Source of the DNA: Annulohypoxylon bovei var. microspora
Lineage: Eukaryota > Ascomycota > Sordariomycetes > Xylariales > Hypoxylaceae
Assembly (NCBI GenBank): GCA_022836615.1
Contig: MU405266.1
Location: forward strand, 124,001 to 188,000
Direction of reading: 5' to 3'
DNA length: 64,000 nucleotides
The position numbers and the translations under genes were made by a program. The stretch's first letter is position 1. Every line of letters begins with the position of its first letter. Under the pieces are notes generated by a model. It made no database searches. It was not told the DNA's origin and was given only the letters and a program-made list of their open reading frames with translations. This document shows positions 1-10,866 of this stretch, piece by piece.

Positions 1-51
1 TGCGGCGAGGGCGGCGCGGACCGCGAGGAGTGCGGTGATGGCGGTTCGCAT
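1..51 (-). CDS. N-terminal fragment of a putative secreted protein (cut by window edge)
   Basis: Read on the minus strand, an ATG at 51-49 opens 17 codons that run off the window. They encode MRTAITALLAVRAALAA, a short basic start followed by an alanine/leucine-rich core, which is what a secretory signal peptide looks like. The bases before the ATG (ACAAC) fit a fungal start context, and AT-rich promoter-like sequence follows to the right. Nothing of the mature protein is visible, so no function can be given. A chance short ORF is the alternative. Confidence 0.45.
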   Translation of the reverse strand, partial: MRTAITALLAVRAALAA

Positions 52-1095
52 GTTGTCTTTATTCTTTAATACTTTTTTTTATTTGGTAATGTCGTTCTGG
101 AGTCTAGAGAATCTTGCTCGAAAAAGGGTTCAGGGACGTCGAAGATTTGGCCTCTTCCAGGATCTCTAGGTAGGTATATATGGCACTGGTTGAGAGCTTG
201 AGTCTGTATTTAGCCGCTATTCTTGGTGGTCATACAGACCTCACTTAACCGCAGGCTGTATATAAAACCACTTTAATTTCCATGGCCTGGCCCTCATTGT
301 GTCTTGTTTCTGTGTCGATATATTGCTGATAGGTCTAATAATACTGATAGGTTCAATAGGCGACGAACCCAGAAACTGGTACTTTACCGAGATCACGGCA
401 TCCGTAGCGTGGCCTTTACATGGCATGGTCGAAGAGCTTCTAGAACATGGAACGATATGACAAAGTTATAATGCCTTTTCTAGTCAGTCAAGGGTAATAG
501 TATTAGGTTACTAAGAGATAATATAGGCAGTAACTCTCATAAATGGAGAAATCATCGAGGAGTTAACTCACCGTTGGTATAGTGCTCGCATACCATATGC
601 CAACTGACCCAAATTGTAAATAGCTCATTTCCATGTCACCTATTGGTATCTACCTCTAGGTAGGTAAGTTAGAGTATACTTTTCACTGGTGATTTGGCTG
701 GCGTGAAATCAGGGGTATCGGACAAATTCGAGGGACGGGTTTACACAGAGTATGTTGCACAACATAACACAGTTAACCTGAGGATGCTGAATACCGAAAT
801 ATATGCGTGTACCATGCTGTCTTTTTTGAGTCTTATCTTTTGTTACTACATGCGTGTGCAGAAGGGTTTGGAGGGAGGTGGGAGTGCAAAATATACAACT
901 CAGGTGCAGACAACCCTCCTAACTCCGGGATATTTGTGACTTTGTGACTTTATGACTTTCAACAAGAATCCATCCAACTCCAAATAGTTGGGCCATGTCG
1001 TCTCCTAGTGTCATAATGAGCGATGAGAATCAGATCATCTGAATTCCTACTTGAATTCTTTCTCTTTCTCTTTCTCTGGGACATCTCTCTCCACC
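52..1095. other. Intergenic, no gene seen
   Basis: No ORF here has convincing codon structure or recognisable similarity. It contains two short AGGTAGGT-type tetranucleotide runs (about 168-177 and 657-666) and a pyrimidine tract at 1058-1077 made of TCTCTT units just beyond the stop of the Atg33-like gene. It probably holds the promoter of the left-edge gene and the 3' end of the Atg33-like transcript. Confidence 0.6.
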
Positions 1096-1945
1096 TTAGA
1101 ACTCAAAGACTATTGTCTGAGAGGCTCCGTCTCCCCAGATACCAACGATCGCCATGAGGAAACCGATGCCCGAGACGGCCGTCTGTATCAGCTTATTTCG
1201 GACGAAGAATTCGACCTCGCTACGGACTTCCTCGCCGTTGTAATCCTCGTCGAGCTCTTCTCCGCTAGCACTAGCGCCCTCGTCGCTGTGCGCATCGCCC
1301 AGAACCTCGTAGCTAGCCTCCATTCGCTTCGCGGCCTGCTTCTCCTTGCGAGCCCTGGTCAGCTCCGCACGTCGTTGCGCGGCGGCGGACGTGCTCGAGA
1401 CGGGCTCGCCGAAGATGGACGGGGTTACGAAATCAGTCAGGCGAGTACCGAAACAGAATAGCGACGTGTAGAGCAGGTACGGGTGTCTGAAGCCTCGGTG
1501 CGATAGAGTGTAAGCAAGTAGGAAGGCGGTGCCTGACACGGTAGTCAGGGCATCGAGGTGGATTGATGCCGTTGATGCGAGCGATCGGAAAGCCTTAGCC
1601 GCGGCTGAAGCGGAAGGCAGCTCGAGGAGAGACGGGATCGTAAGGGTCGAGAGGGTATAGGTAGTACCCTACGATTTCATAGATTAGAACTTTAGAACTG
1701 ATTGATAGATGAAATCGATTACCAAGGTATGGGATAGATAGGTAGGTAGGTAGTTAAGGAAAGGTTGTTGAGATGTTGAGATGTTGCGATGCATGACTTA
1801 AGTGGCTCATCGTGAACTCTGAACGCGGGGGGGATTCTGAAGTCTGGAGGGGCAAATTCGGAAAATGGATCAAAGTACTCACTGTCAAGAGACCCAGCGA
1901 AATGGTCCCTACAAACTTGAGGACGGACACCTTAGTTGGTGACAT
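1096..1945 (-). CDS. Atg33-like mitochondrial membrane protein
   Basis: There are two exons, 1883-1945 and 1096-1668, joined in phase 0 by a GTGAGT...TAG intron, giving 211 aa. The protein starts MSPTKVSVLKFVGTISLGLL, continues through GTTYTLSTLTIPSLLELPSA and SGTAFLLAYTLSHRGFRHPYL, and ends after a last hydrophobic segment (GIGFLMAIVGIWG). That is about four membrane spans, with an acidic loop around residues 145-175. This pattern and length match the fungal Atg33/Scm4 family; yeast Atg33 is about 197 aa, sits in the mitochondrial outer membrane and is needed for mitophagy. The mitophagy role is inferred from the family. It is divergent from the dienoyl-CoA reductase gene, with about 850 bp between starts. 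Confidence 0.8.
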
Positions 1946-2790
1946 GGCCTCTGTGTGGAAGTAGAATCTAGATGACCAGATAGAGGCGGATGTGGTTGAT
2001 TTCGGAATAACGGAATTGTAGAAAGTCGCATGAAATGGTGAAAGACTCAAGACTCAGATGGCGTGCGAACACTCGTGCGGCGTTATGTCTATGTACCCAG
2101 GACAGGACCTTAATACATGACGGTTGGTCGGGATCGGGCGTCAAACGGTTATACGCCTAATGTGGGCAAATAACAATGAATGATTCAGGTATTGACCTCA
2201 ATGAGTTATCAGTACAAAAACCGAAAGAATCGAATGATTGGAGGGACCCGAGAATGACTCTTGGGCAAAGTTCAAATGACGGCTCTTGTAAATGGGATAT
2301 CCCGAATACGTAATTGGCCCAAGCTTCTATTTCCCTTCTACCTCCACCTACCCCACTCAGCTAGTTCCGATCTAACGATTTGCGGCATTAGTGGCTGTCG
2401 TCGCGGGCTCTAACACAAAAAGGGATAGTCTATCCCCTATCCGCTTATAAATGGATATAATTCGTCAGTAGCTTGGAGTGGATCTTTAACACTTAGAGCC
2501 GAGGTTCGTCACACTTCATTTTGTCTACGGCAAGCATTCATTCATTCCTTCATAGTATTTTACTACTAATTATCCCAGGTACCTACCTAGTTAGACTTCT
2601 TGTCATCTTTATTTGTGTTTTCTTGTTATAACACTAAACTCTGATTATATATACTCTTATTCTGATATTTACTTATAAACTTGACTACCTACCTATTCTT
2701 AATATATCATACACAGCCCAGAGTGTACCGAGTTTTGCTTTTGAGATTTACCAGTCTTCAGTCTTTACATAACATTTATCAATATCAACA
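1946..2790. promoter_or_regulatory. Divergent promoter region, Atg33-like / dienoyl-CoA reductase
   Basis: This is an 845 bp spacer between two genes transcribed outwards. It has no credible ORF. It becomes AT-rich towards 2500-2790 and holds a GGTACCTACCTAG motif near 2578-2590. No specific factor site could be assigned with confidence. Confidence 0.5.
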
Positions 2791-3903
2791 ATGTCAATCC
2801 CGCCGTCTGAGTATATAAGCAATGTTTGGAAACAAGGGATATTCGGTTAGTCCCTTGACAATGAAGCTATCTCGACTGTACGTCTAATTCATATTCATGT
2901 AGATGGCCGCGTTGTGTTCGTCACCGGCGGTGCTGGTACAATTTGCAGCGCGCAGACAAGAGCTCTAGTTCATCTCGGAGCTAACGCGTGTATCATCGGC
3001 CGCAACCAGGAAAAGACAGAAGCGGCTGCTAAAGATATTGCAACCTCAAGAAAGGGCGCAAAGGTCATCGGAATTGGTGGGTGTGACGTAAGGAATGTGT
3101 GTATGACCATAGGCCTAAGTCACTTATCTATTTACTAACAATAACAATAGCCTGAAGACTTAGTCAAAGCCGCCGAAACATGTGTGAAAGAGCTCGGCGC
3201 TATTGACTTTGTTATGTAAGAACCTTCTCCTAGTTCCAGAACAATATCTTAATTAACATGGCTACTTAGAGCTGGTGCTGCCGGTAATTTCGTAGCCCCT
3301 ATTTCGGGTCTCACCTCCAATGGCTTCAAGACGGTCATGGAAATTGATGTACTTGGGACTTATAACACCGTCAAGGCTACTATACCGTACCTTATCGAAT
3401 CAGCCGCAAGGAACAAGGGAAGCCCAAACGGGTTAACAGGTGGAAGGATTATCTACATATCTGCCACATTTCACTATACCGCGATGCCCATGCAAGCTCA
3501 TGTTATGGCTGCAAAGGCTTCGGTTGACTCCATCATGGCATCCGTTGCCTTAGAGTACGGACCGTACGGAATTACCTCCAACGTCATCGCCCCTGGTGGC
3601 ATCGGAGGGACGGAGGGGATGGAGAGACTCTCGAGTAGCCAGGTAGACCTAAAGGCAGCCGCGTCCGGCATTCCATTAGGCCGGTTCGGTGATGTAAAGG
3701 ACATCGCAGATGCTTCCGTATACCTCTTTAGCGATGCGGGCAACTATGTATCCGGGGAGATCCTTGTCGTGGACGGTGCTGATTGGAGGAATAAGGGAAT
3801 GGCCGTCGGCGTCGATGCTGATATGAAATACCCGGACTTTCTACTTAAGGGCGAGTTCTCCAAATATGTCAAGAGCGGTAGAAAGGAGAAGTCAAAGCTT
3901 TGA
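2791..3903 (+). CDS. SPS19: Peroxisomal 2,4-dienoyl-CoA reductase (Sps19-type SDR)
   Basis: There are four exons: 2791-2845, 2903-3096, 3151-3215 and 3270-3903, giving 315 aa. The enzyme reduces 2,4-dienoyl-CoA with NADPH so that unsaturated fatty acids can enter peroxisomal beta-oxidation. The N-terminus WKQGIFDGRVVFVTGGAGTI holds the Rossmann cofactor motif typical of Sps19/DECR2. The segment SATFHYTAMPMQAHVMAAKA is the family signature in the substrate region, where the usual SDR YxxxK is altered. The C-terminal residues are SKL, a textbook PTS1 peroxisomal import signal, which supports both the frame and the location. Length matches the family (about 290-320 aa). All splice phases agree. 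Confidence 0.92.
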
Positions 3904-4648
3904 GTGTGTGGTCTTCCGATAGCCTAAACCGGGATAGGTTGACCTTATTTAAGAACCTCGAGGCACGTATATCTTCTGTACAATATTATATTGTATTTGC
4001 GATTTATTATGATCGATAAATCGATGTATATTTAATTAGGAGTTATGGAATGAGAACAGGAACTACAAAATGTCGTGTCCGCATCCAGGTGAGATCTGAA
4101 CATCAACTAACTGCCTTACAATATACGAAAAACTCATCAAAGTCAGGACAGGGCTTTTACTGACCTACACTCCCAAACCATCGAGCCACAGAGACCTTCT
4201 GCAAGGCTCAGCTATTAGGAGCCTCGTCTTGCCCATACCTCACTCAGGTACCATTCAACTATTTATCCTATAGATGGACCAAGGTGTATGGTAAGTCGCC
4301 GTTACCCGGGAACGAGACGTGTAGCATGTGTCTGAGGTGCTCGAGCATGGTGGTTGTCGAGTATGTCACGTGAGACAACATTGCAATGTCCTGGGTACAA
4401 TAGAGTCATAATACAGTCCTTGATGTAGCACGCTTTGATCTCTGCCCTTTATCGCACTAGTACCAAGATAATTTACAAGTCACATGTTGCTCAATCATTC
4501 ACAATATACGGGGATACACTACCAGGTATAATAATACAGCATATGCTGAATTATTTTATTCTATGGAATACTTATGCATTCTACAGTGTATGTACGATAC
4601 TTACGTTAGTGTCAAGCACTACGGACTCGCCTCACGTCTTCTCATTCA
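3904..4648. other. Intergenic, no gene seen
   Basis: This lies between the convergent ends of the dienoyl-CoA reductase gene and the orphan ORF. A few short ORFs are open by chance only. Base composition drifts towards AT from about 4400. Confidence 0.55.
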
Positions 4649-5131
4649 TCATTCTGAGGTATCCTCATCATACTCGCTAGAAGTTTCCCCCCCATGGTCG
4701 CTGGAATCTGACTCACCGTAGTTGAGAGGCCAATTTTCATCGAACTCCATCAAGTATGTTTCATACTCGTTCAAAAGATGCTCATCGAAGTAGCTGGAAT
4801 TCGGTTCTTCATTCTCGCTCGATTCTAACTCTTCCACTTCACTTGGAACTGTTTTGTCCGTGTCACTATCCGAGTCCGAAAAAGTGCTAAATTTTTGCGC
4901 ATATTTCTTCTCAGGAGCTTTTGAAGCCTGGGCACATACTTGGGCTTTATATTTTTGGTTTAATTTGTCTTCTAAAACCAATTGATCTTGGTGTAACTCA
5001 TTGAAAGATTCTTCTGGGGTTAAATTGTAAAGCCCAGATATCTTATTATTAATATTTTTCTTCAAAATATTTTTCTTCGTTTGAACGTTACTTACGAAAG
5101 CAACAATGTTTATGGCCTCTGATTTCGACAT
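4649..5131 (-). CDS. AT-rich orphan ORF, acidic 160-aa protein
   Basis: This is an uninterrupted ORF of 160 codons that I do not recognise. Residues 1-40 are basic and asparagine/lysine-rich (KKNILKKNINNK). Residues 40-80 look helical and charged. Residues 80-160 are strongly acidic and serine-rich (runs such as SDSDSDTD and ESSENEEP). There is no signal peptide or membrane segment. Codons are AT-rich (AAA, AAT, TTT), unlike the GC-rich neighbours, and the flanks from 5130 to 5480 are AT-rich too. It could be a fast-evolving lineage-specific gene, material brought in by transfer, or a non-coding ORF; the sustained frame and ordered charge pattern favour a gene. Confidence 0.45.
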   Translation of the reverse strand: MSKSEAINIVAFVSNVQTKKNILKKNINNKISGLYNLTPEESFNELHQDQLVLEDKLNQKYKAQVCAQASKAPEKKYAQKFSTFSDSDSDTDKTVPSEVEELESSENEEPNSSYFDEHLLNEYETYLMEFDENWPLNYGESDSSDHGGETSSEYDEDTSE

Positions 5132-5902
5132 GGTAACGTTTGTAATGATGTCTTAAAATGATTCAGTTTGAATTAAGATGTTGAAGGGATAAGGTAAGAT
5201 GATCGAAAGTAGATTGTATGGAAAATAGAAAGAAAAAACGAACTCACGAGGCAAGAGTAAGCTGCTTTATATTTTTTAAAAATCTAATTAACAATTAGAT
5301 CGTTACGAAACTAATAGATTATATAACACGCTGTCTTTGTTTTATGAACAGTAGAATTGTTATGGATCAGTTCGTTAATCGCTCTTAATAAAATTCATTT
5401 GAAATTGCAAAAGAAAATAAAAAAATACATATTTAATTTAAGCTGGCTAATGAAGATAGTAAACGTAAATTAATGAATTATATAAAGAGAAATCATTCCA
5501 AGCCACGTGGGTGTTGGTTTGGAATGCTAGCTGGCTAAAAGCGTAAATCGGCATGTGGCGACCATCTTTTAACAACGTCCTAGGTTAGCTTAGGTAGTCA
5601 CACCTTCATGTAATAGTCCTAGTATTGATTATCATATGAGGAAAGCCCTGGATATAGGTGTATATCTCTATATCCATGCTACACCGAGGGGGGGAGGGAA
5701 TGGTAACTTCACCAAAATATAGAACAATGAATCATATAGAAGTGACCCGAGCCTTCCGTAGAACACCATATCTAACAATAAAAGAGGGTTAATAGTTGTA
5801 TAACATAGAGAAGCCCTTGGAAACTTTATTTTATCACTAAATAGTAACGGAGGGCACATTATTTGAGTGAGAGTTATACCAAATTGAGGATGATATATGA
5901 CA
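5132..5902. other. AT-rich intergenic region
   Basis: The stretch from 5230 to 5480 is markedly AT-rich and probably the promoter of the orphan ORF. The 3' end of the GPI-protein gene lies to the right. No further gene is supported. A short ORF at 5668-5922 overlaps the last exon of the next gene and has no supporting features. Confidence 0.5.
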
Positions 5903-6835
5903 CTATAGCATGAAGTAAACAATAGAGAATGCTGAAATCCAATGCGTTGCTAGTGTCCATTGGACCACACTGGCATCACTTCCAAGACCATCGCCAGGGT
6001 TTGCTTCCGGCTTAGTAGGTCCGATTCCGTCCTTACCATCATCATTATCAGAGTCAGGTTGCTGAATAATTGTCGAATCCCCCGGTGCGAACAGAATACC
6101 GACAGCGTTAGCGGCATCAGCGTCAATTTCTTCAGGTGTGAGTAAAGGATTATTGACTGAGTCACAAGGCGGATTGTTGCCAGTGAAATCTATTTTATTA
6201 GTGACGGAGATCGGAACGTCGAAGATAGTATAATGATCCCCTCCGTTCAAACGGAAGTTCTGTCGAATGGATATCTGACTAAAGTATGAGTAATTTGGCG
6301 CAAGAGAGTAGGATCTTTTCGATCTAATAGACTCACATTGTAAGCCCCACGATCACTATCCGCGCTGGTTGGTTTCCCATCCCCTATTAGACAGTCTGGC
6401 CAGTTCCACTTGACATGCTTGACTGTGCTTCCAGATTCAGACTGCATGATATCGCCTAGGCTAACATCATTTGTTGAAGCAGTTCCATTCGTTATCGTAA
6501 AGTTTCTTCCTGTCACATAACTGTAGAGAAAGATGGTGATGTTGTTGATCCTACTAGGACTGTTGTTGGCGTAGGGAGGTAGATGTAACTTGCCATTGGC
6601 AGTTACGTCGAGAGCTACCTCGATGGTGTCTGTATATAGTGTATTAGACCTTGACTTCTGTTTTTGTGGTATGGCACGGAAACATACCTCCACCTAAAGG
6701 GGTACCTGGTTGAGGCGCATCGAGGACGGCGAAACCCGGTGTGAATATTTGGCCACCCGCGATTGTAAAGTTGAGAGCCACGACCCTTTGGAGAAGTAGG
6801 CAAAGAAAAAAGATGGGATGAATTAAATGTTTCAT
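5903..6835 (-). CDS. Putative GPI-anchored secreted protein, function unknown
   Basis: There are three exons (6688-6835, 6337-6629, 5903-6274) with donors GTATGT and GTGAGT and consistent phases, giving 270 aa. Residues 1-20 form a signal peptide (hydrophobic core IFFLCLLLQRVVA). The mature part opens LNFTIAGGQIFTPG and is rich in N-glycosylation sequons (for example NFT, NIT, NVS-type sites). An acidic/proline linker (PDSDNDDGKDG) precedes a C-terminal hydrophobic tail, WISAFSIVYFML, after small residues (GLGSDAS), as in GPI-attachment signals. It resembles fungal secreted hypothetical proteins I have seen, but I know no named domain. A cell-surface location is inferred. Confidence 0.75.
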
Positions 6836-7877
6836 CTAGGCTGGCTGCATCTCACTGAGATGTGTTGGCATACTGTGGGAAGTGGAAGGGAGATCGAAAA
6901 ATGCATTCGGGACATCACATCACTAGGTGGGGAGTGCGGACTACATATATCCATGGATGGCTACAAGCTATAGGAGTGTTGTTATTGGGTAGACGGATAG
7001 CGAAGGAGTAGGGAAGGGAAAGGCGGCAGCAACATCCGGATGACCTTATATTATAATCGAGATTCATGGATGACTATGCCCCTGTCCCGGCAGACGAAAG
7101 AATTTGGGAGCTTCTACGGAACGGGATGTCATAAGATCCTTGGAACACTACCTGCCTACCTACCTACCTAGGCAGGTAAGTGGCATGAGTAAAGGTGACG
7201 GGTCCTTGATTGCCTGAATGTCTCGCGCAGATGTCTCTCGTTCAGCGGGCTAGACAGCTTCTTTCAGAGTCGGGCCCTGTTAACTAATATGTCGGTTTTA
7301 TCAAAGAAATCCGCGAATATGGCTATTGTATACGGGAAGCCATTGTACTTATTCAAATCTTGGCAGCACTGCAGCCCCTAGGATTGAGAAGACGGGAGTT
7401 TTAAGATGGCGATGAAGCTCGAGATGGGCACCCCGTGGTTTCAGATTAAATGCGATCGCAAGAAGGTACTTAGATACTTATACGACTTACATAAGCGATT
7501 TAAAGTTTTAAGTTGCGGAGATAACATGTATCTATGTACCTATGTATGTATGTAGGTACATTATCGAAGTGGAGTCGAGAATCTGTACATACTACATATC
7601 TACCCCATTTCAACTTCACTTACTACTACATGCATGTTGACGCTGAAGGGCGCAACACTGCCTATAAAGCATCCGATTCGGCGACAGAATCGATGACATT
7701 GATGCGCATATAAAATAAGGGTTCTATACCACCTTGAGCCCCTCTGGTACCTCACATCATCTAATCGGATCGAGATCAATGCAAGCGTTCTTATGCCTAC
7801 TTACCTAGGTGCTTTGATCCCGAGAGTTTCTATTCTGTCTCTTAGATCCCTAAAGGGAATACTTACGTCTGCCTACT
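6836..7877. promoter_or_regulatory. Divergent promoter region, GPI-protein / pseudouridine catabolism gene
   Basis: This is a 1.04 kb spacer between outward-facing genes and shows no ORF of interest. It contains a perfect hairpin at 7151-7176 (listed separately), a GTATGTATGTAGGTA run near 7541-7558 and several TACCTA motifs. Confidence 0.5.
7151..7176. repeat. (TACC)n tract forming a perfect inverted repeat
   Basis: The arm CCTGCCTA (7151-7158) and its exact reverse complement TAGGCAGG (7169-7176) flank a ten-base loop of CCTACCTACC. The same tetranucleotide is scattered through the window's intergenic DNA. A role as an operator or a structure-forming site is possible but unproven. Confidence 0.7.
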
Positions 7878-10559
7878 ATGAAATTGTTACATCGGCCGGG
7901 GCTCTTGACTAGGAGTCGTTGTAGTCATGCTGTCTACCAACCTTCATTTGCTAATGCCCACTCGAGGCTATTTTCAAGCTCAAGGAAGCTAGGCCAATTA
8001 TCGAGTCAGGGCAATTTAGCGGCCTTGAAGGGAACCCTCAGAATATCTGAAGAGGTGACTGATGCATTAGCTGCGAACAAGCCCGTGGTTGCGCTTGAAT
8101 CGACTATCTATACCCATGGAGCTTTAGGTAATGACTTAGACTTGGAGGGTGTTGTTCGACGAAACGGTGGTGTGCCTGCTGTGGTTGGTATCCTGGGAGG
8201 TGTACCCACGGTTGGCCTCTTACCCGATGAGGTGGCCCGCATGGTCGAAGGTTCACCAAAGAAAGTATCTCGACGAGATATTGCCTATCTGGTTGGCATG
8301 GTATGTGCTGGACCCCGCAGATCTACCATCTTAACACATTATGTTATATCATGCGCTTAATTCTGAATTCTTCCTATATAGGGCCTGGCTGGTAATAAGA
8401 TCCACGGAGGGACAACTATTGCTGGCACTATGGTTCTAGCAAGGCTTGCTGGAATTCGAGTTTTTGGGACGGGCGGTCTTGGTGGTGTACACCGCGGCGG
8501 GCATGAATCATTCGATATCTCTGCCGACCTTACCGAGCTCGGTAGAACGAGAGTTGCAGTAATTAGCAGTGGCTGTAAAGGATTTCTAGATATTCCTAGG
8601 ACCTTGGAGTATTTGGAGACCCAAGGTGTGCTTGTGTCGACCTTCGCCGATGGCCGGACAGGTGCTGTGGACTTCCCAGCATTCTGGGCACGAGACAGCG
8701 GCGTCAAAAGCCCGTCTGTTGTTCACGATGAGGAACAAGCGGCCGCTATTATCCTGGCACAAGAGAGATTGGGTATTGAATCGGGTCTGCTATTTGCCAA
8801 CCCGATACCTGAAGAATTTTCCATTCCTCGGAGTGAGATGGATGCCGTCATTGAGCAAGCTGTCAACGAATCGACACAACAAGGGGCTCTTGGCAACGAG
8901 AACACACCCTTTATCTTACATAGGATCAGGGAACTCACTCAAGAAAGAAGTGTGCTAGCAAACAAAGTCTTAGTGCGGAAAAATGTAGAACGAGCTACCA
9001 AGATAGCTGCTGCGTTCTCGCGGCTTGCTGCGGTAGAAACCTTACCGCCTAATAAATCGTGAGCCTTGAGCTCCCCTTGACTGTAACCTCCAAGTCTAAC
9101 ACATGTGTAATAGGGTGAAGGTACAAACTAATTTCGAACATTTCGAGAGGAATACTCCGATAGATGAGTCAACAAAAGAGACCGAGGTAAGACTGCCTAT
9201 GTTGCATCCAAAATCCTGCTACTTCTTAGCATTATGAACTGAATCTAAAATTGAATATTTCTATTTGACGGAAATGATCGCAACATTCTGAACTAGACTG
9301 ACGATTTTAGGTTATTCCTCAGGCCGATATTTTAGTTGCCGGTTCCGTGGCTGTTGACTTAGGCTGTGACTATGTCGGCGAAGACTCGTTAGAACACCCC
9401 CCTCCTCATCTGCATACATCAAACCCAGCCCATATCGGCCAATCTATAGGTGGTGTTGGTCGCAACGTGGCGCTTGCGGCCCAAAGAGTCTTGCAAGGTC
9501 CTAAAGTGCGACTCTGCAGCATGATTGGTGATGACTTGTGAGTTGTGATGAACAATCATCAATGATATAACTGCTGACAAACATAGGGCTGGCTCAACTG
9601 TACTATCTTCCTTGCATACAAGTGGCATGGACACATCATGCATTAGGCAACTGAGTCGCGAGCATTACCCATCTAGCCGGACTGCTCAGTACGTGGCCGT
9701 CAACGATGCTAACAAGAACCTAGTCTTAGGCATGGCAGATATGGGAATTTTCGCCGCTCACTCATTCCCAGAGCACTGGAATTCTACAATAAAAGTATCG
9801 AAGCCTAAATGGCTGGTAGTTGATGGCAACTGGGCAGACCGCGACGTACGAGCTTGGATACAAGCTGGCAAACACAACGATGCCCGCGTAGCTTTCGAAC
9901 CAGTTTCGATGGAGAAGTCTGCCCGTCTATTCTGTAACGAGAAAGACATAGAAGGCTTGGGCATCTTCCCAAGACCTAGTGTCGACCTAGCGACGCCTAA
10001 TCAATATGAGCTGGCAGCTATGCACGCAGCTGCACAGCGACACGAATATTTCGATAACCCACGCTGGTGGGAGATTATCGACGCTTTCGGGATGAGAGGA
10101 GCTAGAGATCGCTTTGTTAAGCTTACCTCTGTTGACATGACAGATGATGGTATTCCGCAACAGGTCGTCCAGCTTCTCCCGTACATCCCTACCATCGTCA
10201 CGAAGATGGGAAGTGGCGGCGCTTTGATGGCAAGTATCCTGAGGAAGAACGATCCCCGCCTATTAGACTCGGCATACGAGAAGTTCATCCTCTCAAGGTG
10301 TGTCAATGACCATCCGGATGTTGGTGGCGTCTATATGAGATTATTCCCGGCAATAGAAGAGGTGGAGAACATCGTCTCAGTAAATGGAGTTGGCGACACG
10401 TTCCTTGGTGTGCTGATTGCTGGACTAGCACAAGGTGGCAGGGTTGAAAATATCGTTAACATTGCTCAGAAAGGTGCAGTCTTGACGCTTCGCAGTCCTC
10501 AATCTGTAAGTGAGGACTTGGGTATCTTAAAGAGTGAGCTGAACGCTGCTGTGGCTTAG
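7878..10559 (+). CDS. Bifunctional pseudouridine-5'-phosphate glycosidase / PfkB-family kinase
   Basis: There are five exons (7878-8300, 8382-9058, 9114-9186, 9311-9537, 9587-10559) giving 790 aa. Residues about 55-370 are the IndA/PsuG-like glycosidase: VALESTIYTHG with the conserved Glu74, KKVSRRD, GGVHRGGH, DISADL (Asp190) and GCKG (Lys207). The Asp-Lys spacing of 17 equals that of Escherichia coli PsuG. Residues about 395-785 are a PfkB sugar kinase with GGVGRNVALAAQ and the C-terminal catalytic motif NGVGDTF (Asp737). By family, the kinase makes pseudouridine 5'-phosphate and the glycosidase splits it to uracil and ribose 5-phosphate. The N-terminus is basic and serine/arginine-rich, a possible mitochondrial presequence. 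UTP18 follows 307 bp downstream on the same strand. Confidence 0.9.
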
Positions 10560-10866
10560 CTATGCAGGTTTGACCTTAATTCATATGGGTTCAATCGTTA
10601 AATATATAAAATGCTAGGATGGAAAAGTACATGGCTCTCCTTTCCGACGTTGTTTTATGGATGAAGCCAGTCATTGCAAGATGGGAAATAGTACCTACGT
10701 ATTATGTATTGTACTTAAAGTGGACAGAGCAGGGGTGATAACGCTAGATAGTGGGGCATCTGCAAAGCTTCTGGTAGATGGAAAAAAAAAGTTCAATCGG
10801 TGCGACATAGAATTCTAATTTCTATCCTACTCAATTTCAACAAGGAAATTCAACCAGTAAATCCCA
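10560..10866. other. Short spacer before UTP18
   Basis: This 307 bp tandem spacer serves as the 3' end of the pseudouridine gene and the promoter of UTP18. There is a poly-A run near 10783-10791 but no gene. Confidence 0.6.

Noticed and set aside
1051..1461. 136-codon plus-strand ORF
   Set aside because: It is antisense to the Atg33-like exon 2 and its start lies in a CT tract.
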